A DNA stretch of 64,000 bases from Bacilli bacterium (GCA_017411715.1 JAFQPO010000004.1:1-64000), one strand, 5' to 3'; counted from the first letter of the stretch, positions 36,361 to 46,126 are shown. The notes: generated by a model not told the origin, from the sequence alone. Program-made: numbers and translations.

Positions 36361-38044
36361 TAAAAAATGGTTTTTATATATAACTGAATTCTTTTCAGGA
36401 ATGAGTGTTATGGCAGTAGAGCTTGGTGCTAGTAGATTGCTTGCTCCATATTTTAGTTCATCACAAATTGTTTGGACAATTATTATTGGAACAATTATGA
36501 TAGCAATGGCTTTAGGTAATGTAATTGGTGGTAAAATTGCGGATAAAAGAAAAAATCCAAATCATTTATACTTTTTACTTGCTGTTGCAGCAATATGGAT
36601 TGCTTTAATTCCATTTGTTGGTAAATTTGTTATTGCTGGTGTATCAGTATTATTTGCCCTTTTCATAACTAAGGGTTATTTAATTTGGGCAGCTTTTGCA
36701 TCATGCTTTTTAGTTTTCGTTTTCCCACTTTTATTACTAGGGATGGTAACACCAACACTATGTAAATATGCAATGAATAATTTAGCTGATAGTGGTAAAA
36801 CAGTTGGTAAAATGAATGCTTTAAATACAATAGGTAGTATTTTAGGTACATTCTTACCAACATTCGTAACTATTCCATCAGTAGGTACAGCTTTAACATT
36901 TATTATTTTTGCTTTAATTTTATTTGCAATTGCTGTTACATATTTTATCTCAATTATGGTAGATAAACATAAAGCAATTAAAACATCTTTAATAATTGTT
37001 TTACTTTTTACATTTATGTTAACTATAACTGGTACTAAATCAAACTTTGCTTTTTGGGCAACTAATACAGTTTATGAAGGTGAATCTATCTACAATTATT
37101 TAAGAGTAACTGAAGATAACTATTATGGTGAAGATGTAATTTCTTTATCAACAAATGTAATCTTTGGTGTTCAATCACAAAAACCTAAAGATAAAGAACA
37201 AGTATTTATTCATCAAGATGTTTACTCAGATACATATTATGAATATGCCTTAGCATCTGCTAAAATGGCAAAATTAGATGAAAAGGAAAAACCTCAAGTT
37301 TTAGTATTAGGGCTTGGCACAGGCACATTTCCTTCTCAATGTGCAAGACTTTATCCTAATGCTGAAATTGAAGGCGTAGAAATTGATTCTAAAATTGTTG
37401 ATCTAGCAAGAGATTATTTCTATTTACCTGAAAGTGTAAAGGTTAGTGTTAATGATGGTCGTGCTTATATTGCAGCTACTGAAAAGAAGTATGATTTAAT
37501 TATGGTTGATGCTTATCAAGATATTACAATCCCTTTCCAAATGTCAACAATTGAATTTTTTACAATTGTCAAAGAACATTTAACAGAAGATGGTGTAATG
37601 ATTGTTAACTATTGTATGTATGATGAATCTGAAAAATCAATTAATGAATATTTAACACAAACAATTAATAAAGTGTTTGGCTTCTCATACATTTATTCTG
37701 CTTATAATGAAACTGGTAACCATCTATTATATACTTCTAATGATGTTAATTTCTTTGAAGACTTTAAAACAAAAATTAGAGATCCACAAAAAATTACTGC
37801 TGAATTTAATGATGAATCATACCAAATAAGAAGTAGAATGGCTAATTTATTTAGAAAGTTTGTTGACCCAGTAACTGGTGCCCAAAGATTTACTAAAGCT
37901 GAATTAGTTTTAACTGATGACAAAGCCCCAGTAGAACTTTTAGGTATGGGTGCTCTAGATGCTATTATTCAATCAGAACTTGAATATATGCGTGATAGTA
38001 TTAAAGGTAAATCATTAAAAGAAATAATTGAGGAGTTTTCGTGA
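36353..38044 (+). CDS. membrane-fused spermidine synthase-like protein
   Basis: The 563-residue protein has two parts: an N-terminal domain of about six to seven membrane helices (5-230: FFSGMSVMAVELGASRLLAPYF) and a C-terminal cytoplasmic spermidine synthase fold. The latter has SAM-binding VLVLGLGTGTFPSQCARLYP, IEGVEIDSKIVDLARDYF and DLIMVDAY. Such fusions are widespread, but aminopropyl transfer has rarely been shown, and some may use other SAM-linked chemistry. The TTG start at 36353 is chosen because GGAGGGG lies 6 bases upstream. It ends in TGA TGA, overlapping the next gene. Confidence 0.82.
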   Translation: MINKKWFLYITEFFSGMSVMAVELGASRLLAPYFSSSQIVWTIIIGTIMIAMALGNVIGGKIADKRKNPNHLYFLLAVAAIWIALIPFVGKFVIAGVSVLFALFITKGYLIWAAFASCFLVFVFPLLLLGMVTPTLCKYAMNNLADSGKTVGKMNALNTIGSILGTFLPTFVTIPSVGTALTFIIFALILFAIAVTYFISIMVDKHKAIKTSLIIVLLFTFMLTITGTKSNFAFWATNTVYEGESIYNYLRVTEDNYYGEDVISLSTNVIFGVQSQKPKDKEQVFIHQDVYSDTYYEYALASAKMAKLDEKEKPQVLVLGLGTGTFPSQCARLYPNAEIEGVEIDSKIVDLARDYFYLPESVKVSVNDGRAYIAATEKKYDLIMVDAYQDITIPFQMSTIEFFTIVKEHLTEDGVMIVNYCMYDESEKSINEYLTQTINKVFGFSYIYSAYNETGNHLLYTSNDVNFFEDFKTKIRDPQKITAEFNDESYQIRSRMANLFRKFVDPVTGAQRFTKAELVLTDDKAPVELLGMGALDAIIQSELEYMRDSIKGKSLKEIIEEFS

Positions 38045-39342
38045 TGAATAAAGAATTAAAATATTTATATCTTGCGGATAGTTATGATTTGGTTGTTGGT
38101 CATCCTTTTGAACTTTTCTACCGTGGTATTATTAGATTATTTGATCCATATAAATACTATATTCATGTTGAATGTCCAAAAGGAATGCCTTTTAGAAGAT
38201 ATTATACTTTTACACCAACTATCCAAGATTTAGGTTCTTATTCACTAACTTTAACGTTATATGATGATGATCATAATATCGTTGAACAAGCTAGTACTAT
38301 TTTAAATGTTTGGGATAGTAAAGTAACTTTAGATAAAAAATTAAATGTTTTATGTTTTGGAGATAGTTTAACTTATAATGGTGTTTGGGTTAGTGAAGGT
38401 TTTCGCCTTTTAAATGAAAATAATAATTATGAACTAACTGATAAGTTTAATTATATCGGTAATTGTAAAATCACTGTTGATGAAAAAGAACTTGGATATG
38501 AAGGTTATGGAGGTTGGACTTGGAAATCATATGTTACTAATGAAGTAGCAACTCCTAAATCTAACATTTGGGTAGAAGCTAAAAATCATAAAATTACTGA
38601 TGAATACCAACATTCAATTTGGTTAAATAATAATTTAGAGTGGATTTTAGAAACTATTGAAGAAAATAGACTAAAATTTAAACGTGGTGAGAAAAACACA
38701 AACATTCTTCCAACAGTCCTAAGTACATTTAGTCTTAAAAATGATCCAGCAATAATAATTGAGAGTACTGGATATTCATTTGAATCAAAAAATCCTTTCT
38801 GGGATAATAATCAAGAAAAAATCGATTTTAAAAAATATGCCAAAGAGTTTGGTTGTGATGATGTTGATTTAGTGTACATTCTTTTAACATGGAATGGCTT
38901 ATATAAACCATTTAATGATGAGTTCTCACATCATTTAGATTACGCAAAAATAATCATTGAAGAATTACAACAATCATTCCCTAATGCCCATATCTCATTA
39001 CTTGGTATTCCTTTATGTTCTGTAACAGGTGGTATTGCCTATAGTTATGGCGCAAGTGGTCCTTATAGTGATACTTTTGGTGAAGTAACAACCGCATTTA
39101 ATTATAATCGTGCTTTAGAAGATTTTGTAAAAAATTATCAAAATGTATCATATACAGATGTTAAATCTATGTTTGATACTGAATACAATATGCCATATGT
39201 TGAAAAGAATGTAAACGCAAGATCTAACATTAAAGAAATGATTGGGGTTAATGGTGTTCATCCATCAATGGATGGTTATTTACAAATTGGTGATGTTTAT
39301 TACCGTACACTCATTAAAGATCTTCACAATCTTAAAAAATAA
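38044..39342 (+). CDS. SGNH/GDSL hydrolase with N-terminal beta domain
   Basis: A 432-residue cytoplasmic-looking hydrolase without signal peptide. An N-terminal Ig-like beta module (about 1-95) is followed by the SGNH esterase fold. Block I is LCFGDSLTYNGVW with the nucleophile Ser; a Gly block (GYEGYGGWTWKSY) and an Asn block (LLTWNG) follow; the C-terminal GVHPSMDGY supplies Asp-x-His-like residues (here H with V/G at the usual Asp position). It probably removes acyl or acetyl groups from carbohydrates or lipids; the substrate is unknown. ATG 38044 overlaps the previous stop, with GAGGAG upstream. Confidence 0.83.
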   Translation: MNKELKYLYLADSYDLVVGHPFELFYRGIIRLFDPYKYYIHVECPKGMPFRRYYTFTPTIQDLGSYSLTLTLYDDDHNIVEQASTILNVWDSKVTLDKKLNVLCFGDSLTYNGVWVSEGFRLLNENNNYELTDKFNYIGNCKITVDEKELGYEGYGGWTWKSYVTNEVATPKSNIWVEAKNHKITDEYQHSIWLNNNLEWILETIEENRLKFKRGEKNTNILPTVLSTFSLKNDPAIIIESTGYSFESKNPFWDNNQEKIDFKKYAKEFGCDDVDLVYILLTWNGLYKPFNDEFSHHLDYAKIIIEELQQSFPNAHISLLGIPLCSVTGGIAYSYGASGPYSDTFGEVTTAFNYNRALEDFVKNYQNVSYTDVKSMFDTEYNMPYVEKNVNARSNIKEMIGVNGVHPSMDGYLQIGDVYYRTLIKDLHNLKK

Positions 39343-39354
39343 AGAAAAGTAATC

Positions 39355-39387
39355 AAAAGGAAGAGAGTTAATCTCTTCCTTTTTAAT
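39355..39387 (+). terminator. intrinsic terminator of the DXS-SGNH operon
   Basis: A 12-bp stem (AAAAGGAAGAGA / TCTCTTCCTTTT) with a short loop and a T tail. Confidence 0.9.
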
Positions 39388-39394
39388 AATCATT

Positions 39395-39659
39395 TTAATT
39401 TAATTTATGAATAATAAGTTTAGAAATAAAGTATAATCCTACAAATACAATTGAAAAGAATATTAATAAGACAATTACATAGAACCAATTTATCTCAAAC
39501 CATCCATAAAATTAGTATTGAAATACTACCTAAAATATAGCCTCCAATGTTTTTAGTTTTATAACTTTTTTTCCTAATTAGAAAATAAATAATAGTAAAA
39601 ATAATAAAAGGGCTAACAATATATAAAAAATGCCATATTGACCATAATTCAAATTCCAT
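39395..39659 (-). pseudogene. frameshifted small membrane protein gene
   Basis: ATG at 39659 opens 54 codons rich in hydrophobic residues (MEFELWSIWHFLYIVSPF, then IRKKSYKTKNIGGY) ending in TGA at 39497-39495. In another frame, starting exactly at that point, the sequence continues as WFYVIVLLIFFSIVFVGLYF and ends at TAA 39397-39395. The total is about 90 residues with three membrane helices. The N-terminus recalls the start of YwaF/TMEM-like proteins, which are over 200 residues, so it would be both truncated and frameshifted. The ribosome binding site is poor. Confidence 0.45.
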
Positions 39660-39812
39660 TGTATTACTCTTTTTAAGAAAAATTTAAAAATATTATATTA
39701 CATTTTATTAAAAAAATAAAAAAACGCAAAAATGTATTTTTTGTATGTTAGTAGTATTTTTAAAATTAATATCACAAAAAATTACATTTTATTTGGTAAA
39801 AGTAAATTTTAT

Positions 39813-39821
39813 TGATATAAT
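39813..39821 (+). promoter_or_regulatory. extended -10 promoter of the CoADR operon
   Basis: TGATATAAT with TATAAT at 39816-39821, 27 bases before ATG 39849. The sequence 39660-39812 is AT-rich and shows no gene. Confidence 0.55.
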
Positions 39822-39848
39822 AATATAGAGATAATTAAGGAGGATTTT

Positions 39849-41549
39849 ATGAAAGTTATTATTGTTGGAGGAGTTGCTGGTGGAGCAGGATGTGCTGCTA
39901 GACTTAGAAGACTTAATGAAGATTGTGAAATAGTAATTTATGAAAGAACAAATTATATATCCTATGCTAATTGTGGACTTCCTTATTATATAGGCGATGT
40001 GATTACAAAAGAATCAAGTTTAACTTTACAAACGCCAAATAGCTTTAAAAGCCGTTTTAATGTTGGTGTAAGAGTTTCTCATGAAGTGACTAAAATAGAT
40101 TCTCTTAAAAAAATTGTCTATGTTACAAATTTAAAAACAAATGAAGAATTTGTAGAAAGTTATGATAAATTAGTTCTTTCACCAGGCGCAAAACCGATTC
40201 TTCTTCCTTTTTATAAAGAATCTGACAAAATGTTTGTGATTAGAACAGTTGAAGATACTTTTAGACTAAAGAGTAAATTAACACCAAATATTAAGTCCGC
40301 AATAATTGTTGGAGGAGGGTATATTGGTTGTGAAATGGCCGAAAATTTGGTTAATCTAGGTATAAACGTTAGTATAGTTGATAAGAATACGCAAATTCTA
40401 GCAAATCTTGATTCAGATATGGTTTCTTTTGTTCAAAATACTGCTCGAATAAACAAACTTGATTTATACTTAAACAGAAGTGTAGTAAATGTATTTGAAA
40501 GAGGTAATCAACTATATACTATTTTAGATAGTAAAGAAAGTATTGTTAGTGATATTTTAATTTGTGCAGTTGGTGTTATGCCTGATACAAGTTTCATTAG
40601 TTCATCACAAATTGAATTAGGACCGAAGGGTAGTATTATTGTTAATGAACATATGCAAACAAGTAATCCTGATATCTATGCGGTGGGGGATGCTGTATGT
40701 ATTAAAAATAGTATTACTGGTCAAGATTCTTTAATTAGTTTAGCGGGACCTGCTGCTAAGCAAGCAAGGGTTGCGGCTAACCATATTTGTGGGATTGATG
40801 ATGCCTATTATGGGTCAACAGCTACATCAATTATGAAATTCTTTGACCTAACTATTGGTACTGTCGGTATTAATGAAAGAATGTGTAAGGAATTAGGGCT
40901 AACATATGAGAAAGTTATTTTAACACCAGTTTCACATGCAAGTTACTATCCTAATAGTAAAGCTCTAACTGTGAAAGTAATTTATAATAAAGATACAAAG
41001 AAACTATTAGGAGCTCAAATTGTAGGGTATGATGGAGTAGATAAAAGAATTGATGTTTTAGCAACAGCCATTAAATGTAATATGGACGCAACATATTTAA
41101 AAGATTTAGACTTATCGTATGCACCACCATATTCTTCATCAAAAGATCCGGTGAATTTAGCAGGCTTTATTATTGATAACCTTGAAAAAGGAATAGTCAA
41201 GCAGTTTTACTATGAAGATCTTGCTTATTTAAGAAGTCAAGATGTTATTTTATTAGATACTAGAACACCAGTTGAAGTATCTCGTGGTATGGCAGAAGGA
41301 TTTAAACATATCCCGCTTGATGAATTAAGAAATAGAATTAATGAATTAGATAAAAACAAAAAAGTATATGTTATGTGCCAAAGCGGATTAAGAAGTTATA
41401 TAGCTACAAGAATTTTAGTTCAAAATGGGTTTGATGCATATAATTTTGTTGGTGGATATCTTTTATATAATAGTATTACAAATAATGAAAAATTAACTAA
41501 ACAAACAATGGAATGTGGAATAGAGAAAGAACTAGTTAATGTTAAATAG
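39849..41549 (+). CDS. CoA-disulfide reductase/NADH oxidase-type flavoprotein with rhodanese domain
   Basis: A 566-residue fusion. Residues 1-450 are an FAD/NAD(P)H pyridine-nucleotide oxidoreductase with IIVGGVAGGAGCAARLRR, the single active-site Cys C42 (YANCGLPYYIGD), a second dinucleotide fold (IIVGGGYIGCEMAE) and the C-terminal dimerisation domain. Residues about 465-550 are a rhodanese domain with Cys C510 in CQSGLR. Such CoADR-RHD proteins reduce CoA disulfide or CoA persulfide and polysulfide. The role is likely thiol or persulfide homeostasis. The next gene, a C-S lyase, starts 8 bases later and could supply sulfide. Confidence 0.92.
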   Translation: MKVIIVGGVAGGAGCAARLRRLNEDCEIVIYERTNYISYANCGLPYYIGDVITKESSLTLQTPNSFKSRFNVGVRVSHEVTKIDSLKKIVYVTNLKTNEEFVESYDKLVLSPGAKPILLPFYKESDKMFVIRTVEDTFRLKSKLTPNIKSAIIVGGGYIGCEMAENLVNLGINVSIVDKNTQILANLDSDMVSFVQNTARINKLDLYLNRSVVNVFERGNQLYTILDSKESIVSDILICAVGVMPDTSFISSSQIELGPKGSIIVNEHMQTSNPDIYAVGDAVCIKNSITGQDSLISLAGPAAKQARVAANHICGIDDAYYGSTATSIMKFFDLTIGTVGINERMCKELGLTYEKVILTPVSHASYYPNSKALTVKVIYNKDTKKLLGAQIVGYDGVDKRIDVLATAIKCNMDATYLKDLDLSYAPPYSSSKDPVNLAGFIIDNLEKGIVKQFYYEDLAYLRSQDVILLDTRTPVEVSRGMAEGFKHIPLDELRNRINELDKNKKVYVMCQSGLRSYIATRILVQNGFDAYNFVGGYLLYNSITNNEKLTKQTMECGIEKELVNVK

Positions 41550-41557
41550 GAGATTAT

Positions 41558-42706
41558 ATGGACAATTTATTTAAAGAAGTTAATCGCAAGAAAACAGGCG
41601 CTATTAAATGGGATTATCAAGCAAATCTTGATAATATTCCTTTTTGGATTGCGGACTCTGATTATAGTAGTGCACCATGTGTCTTAGAAGAACTACAAAA
41701 TGTTTCAAAACATGGAGCATACGGATATAACGGAATACCAAAAGAATTTAATGAAGCTGTTGTTAAATGGTATGATAGAAGATATGGTTGTAAATTAAAT
41801 AATGATTGGATTATATCATCAACTGGAGTAATATTAGAACTTCGTGTTTTACTTGATGTATTAACTGAAGTTGGTGATGGTATTATCTTACAAACCCCTG
41901 TGTATCATACATTTCATCATTTAATTAATGGAATGGACCGTAAAATCATCGAAAATAAACTAATTAAAACAAATGATACTTATGTTATGGATTATGATAA
42001 TTTAGAAGAATTATTCAAAAAAGGTTATAAAGTTTTAATATTATGTTCGCCTCATAATCCAGTTGGTCGTATTTGGCATTATGAAGAAATTGAAAAAGTT
42101 GTCATGCTTGCTAAAAAATATAATGTTTTTGTAGTGTTTGATGAGATTCATAGTGATTTAAATATTACTAAACGTAAGTTTGTTAGTGGGGGAATGTTTG
42201 TTAATTTATATGATAATATTGCAATATGCAATGCCCCAAGTAAAGCATTTAACTTAGCTGGACTTCATACATCATATATTATTATTCCTAATGCAGATTT
42301 AAGAAAATTATATGTTGAAAGAACTGATAAAGAGTTTTTAAATCATCCATCTGTTTTTGGATATCGTTCAATGATTGCTGCTTACACAAATGGTGAAGAG
42401 TGGATTAATGCTCAAAATGAACATTTGTTAAATAATTATAACTACTTAAAGACATATTTGAATAAAGAACTTCCAGAAGTTATTGTAACATTATTAGAAG
42501 GAACATACTTAGTGTGGCTTGACTTTAGCTATACTAAACTAACAACAGATGAACTACTTACAAAATGTAGTAATGGGGGTGTTACTTGTAGTGGTGGTGT
42601 CAATTTTGGAAGTGATTATGAATCATACTTAAGATTTAATATTGCATGTAGTTTTGAACAACTTCAAAAAGGTTTAGAATTATTAGTGAAAGCATTTAAA
42701 TCTTAA
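41558..42706 (+). CDS. MalY/PatB family PLP-dependent C-S lyase
   Basis: A 382-residue aminotransferase-fold enzyme. The PLP site is visible as SPHNPVGRIW (Asn), VFDEIHSDL (Asp) and APSKAFNLAGLH with the Schiff-base Lys K229. The MalY/PatB branch cleaves cystathionine or cysteine to a thiol or sulfide, pyruvate and ammonia. N-terminal IKWD and DNIPFWIADSD are characteristic. It is eight bases behind the CoADR-rhodanese gene, suggesting linked sulfur metabolism. No MalT-type maltose genes are near, so a MalY-like regulatory role has no support here. No terminator follows; adhE has its own promoter. Confidence 0.9.
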   Translation: MDNLFKEVNRKKTGAIKWDYQANLDNIPFWIADSDYSSAPCVLEELQNVSKHGAYGYNGIPKEFNEAVVKWYDRRYGCKLNNDWIISSTGVILELRVLLDVLTEVGDGIILQTPVYHTFHHLINGMDRKIIENKLIKTNDTYVMDYDNLEELFKKGYKVLILCSPHNPVGRIWHYEEIEKVVMLAKKYNVFVVFDEIHSDLNITKRKFVSGGMFVNLYDNIAICNAPSKAFNLAGLHTSYIIIPNADLRKLYVERTDKEFLNHPSVFGYRSMIAAYTNGEEWINAQNEHLLNNYNYLKTYLNKELPEVIVTLLEGTYLVWLDFSYTKLTTDELLTKCSNGGVTCSGGVNFGSDYESYLRFNIACSFEQLQKGLELLVKAFKS

Positions 42707-42710
42707 TTTC

Positions 42711-42739
42711 TTGAACAACGTGAATATTTTTGATATAAT
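42711..42739 (+). promoter_or_regulatory. promoter of adhE
   Basis: TTGAAC (42711-42716), a 17-base spacer and TATAAT (42734-42739) preceded by TGA. No Rex or Fnr-like palindrome was seen around it. Confidence 0.75.
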
Positions 42740-42779
42740 ATATTAAAGAATAATAAAAATAAAAGGAGGGTTTATTTTT

Positions 42780-45374
42780 ATGCAAGAGTTGTGTAGTTTT
42801 GAAAACCTAAAACAAAAAATTAGTATTGTTAAAGAAGCACAAAAGAAGTTTTCAACATATACTCAAGAACAAGTAGATAAAATCTTTTTAGCTGCTAGTC
42901 TTGCTGCTTGTAATAATAGATTACATCTAGCAAAGTTAGCAGTTGAAGAGACTAAAATGGGGGTTATGGAAGATAAGGTAATTAAAAATAATTATGCATC
43001 TGAATACATTTATAACGCATATAAAGATACATTAACATGTGGAGTTTTAGAAGAAGATGATGTTTTAGGAACTGTTAAGATTGCTGAACCAATTGGGGTT
43101 ATTGCTGCTGTTATTCCTACAACTAATCCTACATCAACTGCCATTTTTAAAATATTGATTTCTTTAAAAACTAGAAATGGTATTATTATTAGTCCTCATC
43201 CTCGTGCTAAAGGATGTACTATTGAAGCAGCTAGAATCGTTTATGAAGCAGCTGTTAAAGCAGGTGCACCTAAGGATATAGTAGGATGGATTGATGTGCC
43301 AAGTCTTGATGCGACTAATTTATTAATGCGTGAGGCTGATATTATTTTAGCAACTGGTGGTCCAGGGATGGTAAGAGCAGCTTATTCAAGTGGTAAACCT
43401 GCTATTGGGGTTGGAGCGGGAAATGTTCCAGCTATAATTTGTAAAAGTGCTAATGTGGTATTAGCAGTTAACTCAATTATGCATTCAAAAACATTTGATA
43501 ATGGGATGATTTGTGCATCAGAGCAATCTGTGCTTGTTGATAGTAGTATATATGAGGCTGTTAAAGAAGAATTCAAAAAACGTGGTGCTCATTTCTTAAA
43601 TAAAACGCAACTTCAAAAGGTAAGAAAAACTATTATCATTAATGGGTCACTAAATGCAAAAATTGTGGGTCAAAGCGCTTGTGATATTGCTAAATTATCA
43701 GGCTTTGAAGTACCAGCTACTACAAAGGTTTTAATCGGTGAAGTTACTGATACTTCAATTAATGAAGAATTTGCACATGAAAAATTATCACCGGTTCTAG
43801 CGATGTATAAGTATGATGATATTGATAAAGCCTTTGAAATGGCTCACCAATTAATTGTTGATGGTGGATATGGCCATACATCAAGTATTTATTTAGATGA
43901 GTATCTTGACAAAGAAACTTTAAATAAATTTAGTGCCCTAATGAAAACATGTCGTATTGTTGTTAATACACCTTCATCATTTGGTGGCATTGGTGATGTT
44001 TATAACTTTAACTTAGCACCATCACTTACTTTAGGATGTGGTTCTTGGGGTGGAAATAGTGTTTCTGAAAATGTTGGTGTTAAACACTTATTAAATATTA
44101 AAACAGTAGCAAAAAGGAGAGAAAATATGCTTTGGTTTAGAGCTCCTGAAAAAATATACATTAAAAGTGGTTCATTAAATCTTGCTTTAAAAGAATTAAA
44201 AGAATCAATGAATAAGAAAAAAGCCTTTATTGTAACTGATACATTCCTTTACAAAAACGGCTTTAGTGAAAAAGTTACTTCCATCTTAGATGATCTTGGT
44301 ATTACTCACACTACATTCTTTGAAGTAGAACCAGATCCAACTCTTGCTTGCGCTAAAGCTGGTGCTAAAGAAATGTTAGAAGTAGAACCTGATGTAATTA
44401 TTGCCTTAGGTGGCGGTAGTGCAATGGATGCTGCTAAGATTATGTGGGTATTATATGAACATCCAGAAGTAGATTTTATGGATATGGCAATGCGTTTTAT
44501 GGATATTCGTAAAAGAATCTATACATTCCCGAAAATGGGTGAAAAAGCATATTTTGTGGTAATTCCTACATCTGCTGGTACAGGATCTGAAGTTACACCA
44601 TTCGCTGTAATTACTGATGAAGAAAGTGGTATTAAATATCCACTTGCGGACTATGAATTATTACCAAATATGGCAATAGTTGATACAACTTTCCATATGA
44701 CTGCACCAAAATCGTTGACTGCTGCATCAGGAATTGATGCTTTAACTCATGCATTAGAGGCATATGTGTCAATGCTTGCAACAGACTATACTGATGGACT
44801 TGCATTACAAGCAACCAAAACAATTTTTGAATATTTGCCAGTTGTATATAACGAACCAAATAATGTGCTTGCCCGTGAAAAAATGGCTAATGCCGCAACA
44901 ATTGCAGGTATGGCATTTGCTAATGCATTCTTAGGCGTTTGTCACTCAATGGCTCATAAATTAGGTGCATATTTCCATTTACCTCATGGTGTTGCTAATG
45001 CATTATTAATTTGTGAAGTTATGAAATATAATGCAAATCCTGCTCCTACAAAAATGGGAACATTCCCACAATATGAAAGCCCACGTACTTTAGAAAAGTA
45101 TGCAAGTCTTGCTAGGGGTTTAGGATTGAATGGAACAGATGAAGAATTACTTGAACAATTAATTGTGATGATTGAAGAATTAAAAGCTAAAATAGGTATT
45201 AAAGGTAGTATTAGTGAGTACGGCATTGATGAAAGTGAGTTTTTAGCAAAACTTGATGAAATGAGTCTTAATGCTTTTGATGATCAATGTACAGGAGCTA
45301 ATCCAAGATATCCATTAGTTAGTGAAATTAAAGAACTTTATTTAAAAGCATTTTATCAAAAAGGAGCGAAATAA
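42780..45374 (+). CDS. adhE: bifunctional acetaldehyde/alcohol dehydrogenase
   Basis: An 864-residue fusion that converts acetyl-CoA to acetaldehyde and then ethanol, regenerating NAD+ in fermentation. The N-terminal aldehyde dehydrogenase (about 1-440) has the catalytic C245 in NGMICASEQ. The C-terminal iron-dependent alcohol dehydrogenase (about 455-864) has GGGSAMDAAKIMW, PTSAGTGSEVTPFAV and iron-ligand histidines in ALTHALEAYVS and CHSMAHKLGAYFHLPHG. The length matches known AdhE, which forms long filaments (spirosomes). It has its own promoter and is coupled to the following kinase gene by a one-base overlap. Confidence 0.96.
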   Translation: MQELCSFENLKQKISIVKEAQKKFSTYTQEQVDKIFLAASLAACNNRLHLAKLAVEETKMGVMEDKVIKNNYASEYIYNAYKDTLTCGVLEEDDVLGTVKIAEPIGVIAAVIPTTNPTSTAIFKILISLKTRNGIIISPHPRAKGCTIEAARIVYEAAVKAGAPKDIVGWIDVPSLDATNLLMREADIILATGGPGMVRAAYSSGKPAIGVGAGNVPAIICKSANVVLAVNSIMHSKTFDNGMICASEQSVLVDSSIYEAVKEEFKKRGAHFLNKTQLQKVRKTIIINGSLNAKIVGQSACDIAKLSGFEVPATTKVLIGEVTDTSINEEFAHEKLSPVLAMYKYDDIDKAFEMAHQLIVDGGYGHTSSIYLDEYLDKETLNKFSALMKTCRIVVNTPSSFGGIGDVYNFNLAPSLTLGCGSWGGNSVSENVGVKHLLNIKTVAKRRENMLWFRAPEKIYIKSGSLNLALKELKESMNKKKAFIVTDTFLYKNGFSEKVTSILDDLGITHTTFFEVEPDPTLACAKAGAKEMLEVEPDVIIALGGGSAMDAAKIMWVLYEHPEVDFMDMAMRFMDIRKRIYTFPKMGEKAYFVVIPTSAGTGSEVTPFAVITDEESGIKYPLADYELLPNMAIVDTTFHMTAPKSLTAASGIDALTHALEAYVSMLATDYTDGLALQATKTIFEYLPVVYNEPNNVLAREKMANAATIAGMAFANAFLGVCHSMAHKLGAYFHLPHGVANALLICEVMKYNANPAPTKMGTFPQYESPRTLEKYASLARGLGLNGTDEELLEQLIVMIEELKAKIGIKGSISEYGIDESEFLAKLDEMSLNAFDDQCTGANPRYPLVSEIKELYLKAFYQKGAK

Positions 45375-46120
45375 TGAATTTAAATAATGTAATTGCTGTA
45401 AGAAGTGACAAAACTGTTTATCGTGATGGTAATTATTCAATTAAAGTATTTAATGAAGGATATGCTAAAACTGATGTTTTAAATGAAGCTTTAAATCAAG
45501 CAAGAGTTGAAAATGTTGGTTTAAATGTGCCTAAAGTTATTGAAGTAATGATGATTGATGGCAAATGGGCAATTGTTAGTGAATATGTTGAAGGTAAGAC
45601 TTTAGCAGCATTAATAGAAGAAAATCCTGATAAACTTGATGAATACTTAGATTTCTTTGTAAAACTACAAATTGAAATGCATACAAAAAGAGTTCCATTG
45701 TTAACTGAATTAAGAGATAAGATGCGTAATAAGATTGAAGAATCTTCCCTTGATGAAACTTTAAAATTTGACTTACGTACTAGACTTAAATCAATGCCTA
45801 GACACCATAAATTATGCCATGGTGATTTTGATTTATCTAATATAATTATTTCTCCAAATGGATTAGCTTATATTCTAGATTGGAGCCATGTAACACAAGG
45901 TAATGCATCTGCGGATATCGCAAGAACTTATTTACTATTTAGTTTACAAGGAAAAGACGAACTTGCTAAAAAATACCTTCAATTATTCTGCCAATATACA
46001 AACACTGATATTAGATATGTTCAGTCATGGATGCCAATCGTAGCTGCTTCACAATCAGTTAAAGGTAGAGAAGAAGAAAAAGAATTCTTACTTTCTTGGG
46101 CAAATGTAGTAGATTATTAA
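45374..46120 (+). CDS. aminoglycoside phosphotransferase (APH)-family kinase
   Basis: A 248-residue small-molecule kinase of the APH/choline-kinase fold. The catalytic loop CHGDFDLSNIII and the metal-binding ILDWSHVTQGNASADIA are intact, and the ATP-lobe Glu/Lys pattern appears near VSEYVEGKTLAALI. The substrate is unknown: such proteins phosphorylate antibiotics, sugars, choline or fructosamines. The start codon overlaps the adhE stop (TAATG), so it is coupled to adhE, which argues against a dedicated resistance gene and for a metabolic or housekeeping role. Confidence 0.85.
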   Translation: MNLNNVIAVRSDKTVYRDGNYSIKVFNEGYAKTDVLNEALNQARVENVGLNVPKVIEVMMIDGKWAIVSEYVEGKTLAALIEENPDKLDEYLDFFVKLQIEMHTKRVPLLTELRDKMRNKIEESSLDETLKFDLRTRLKSMPRHHKLCHGDFDLSNIIISPNGLAYILDWSHVTQGNASADIARTYLLFSLQGKDELAKKYLQLFCQYTNTDIRYVQSWMPIVAASQSVKGREEEKEFLLSWANVVDY

Positions 46121-46126
46121 TAAAAT

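Noticed and set aside
39490-39500. TGA read as Trp in the small membrane gene (mycoplasma code)
   Set aside because: Several intact genes end in TGA, including a TGA TGA stop at 38042-38047, and the continuation in the other frame is clearly the membrane protein; the standard code fits.
42680-42780. Rex operator upstream of adhE
   Set aside because: No TTGTGAA-N6-TTCACAA-like dyad near the promoter.
44632-45226. Minus-strand open frames inside adhE
   Set aside because: Shadows of the conserved alcohol dehydrogenase domain; no promoter or start signal.
45374-46120. Antibiotic resistance gene (aminoglycoside kinase)
   Set aside because: The fold covers many metabolic kinases, and translational coupling to adhE argues for a metabolic role; no resistance-specific features are visible.
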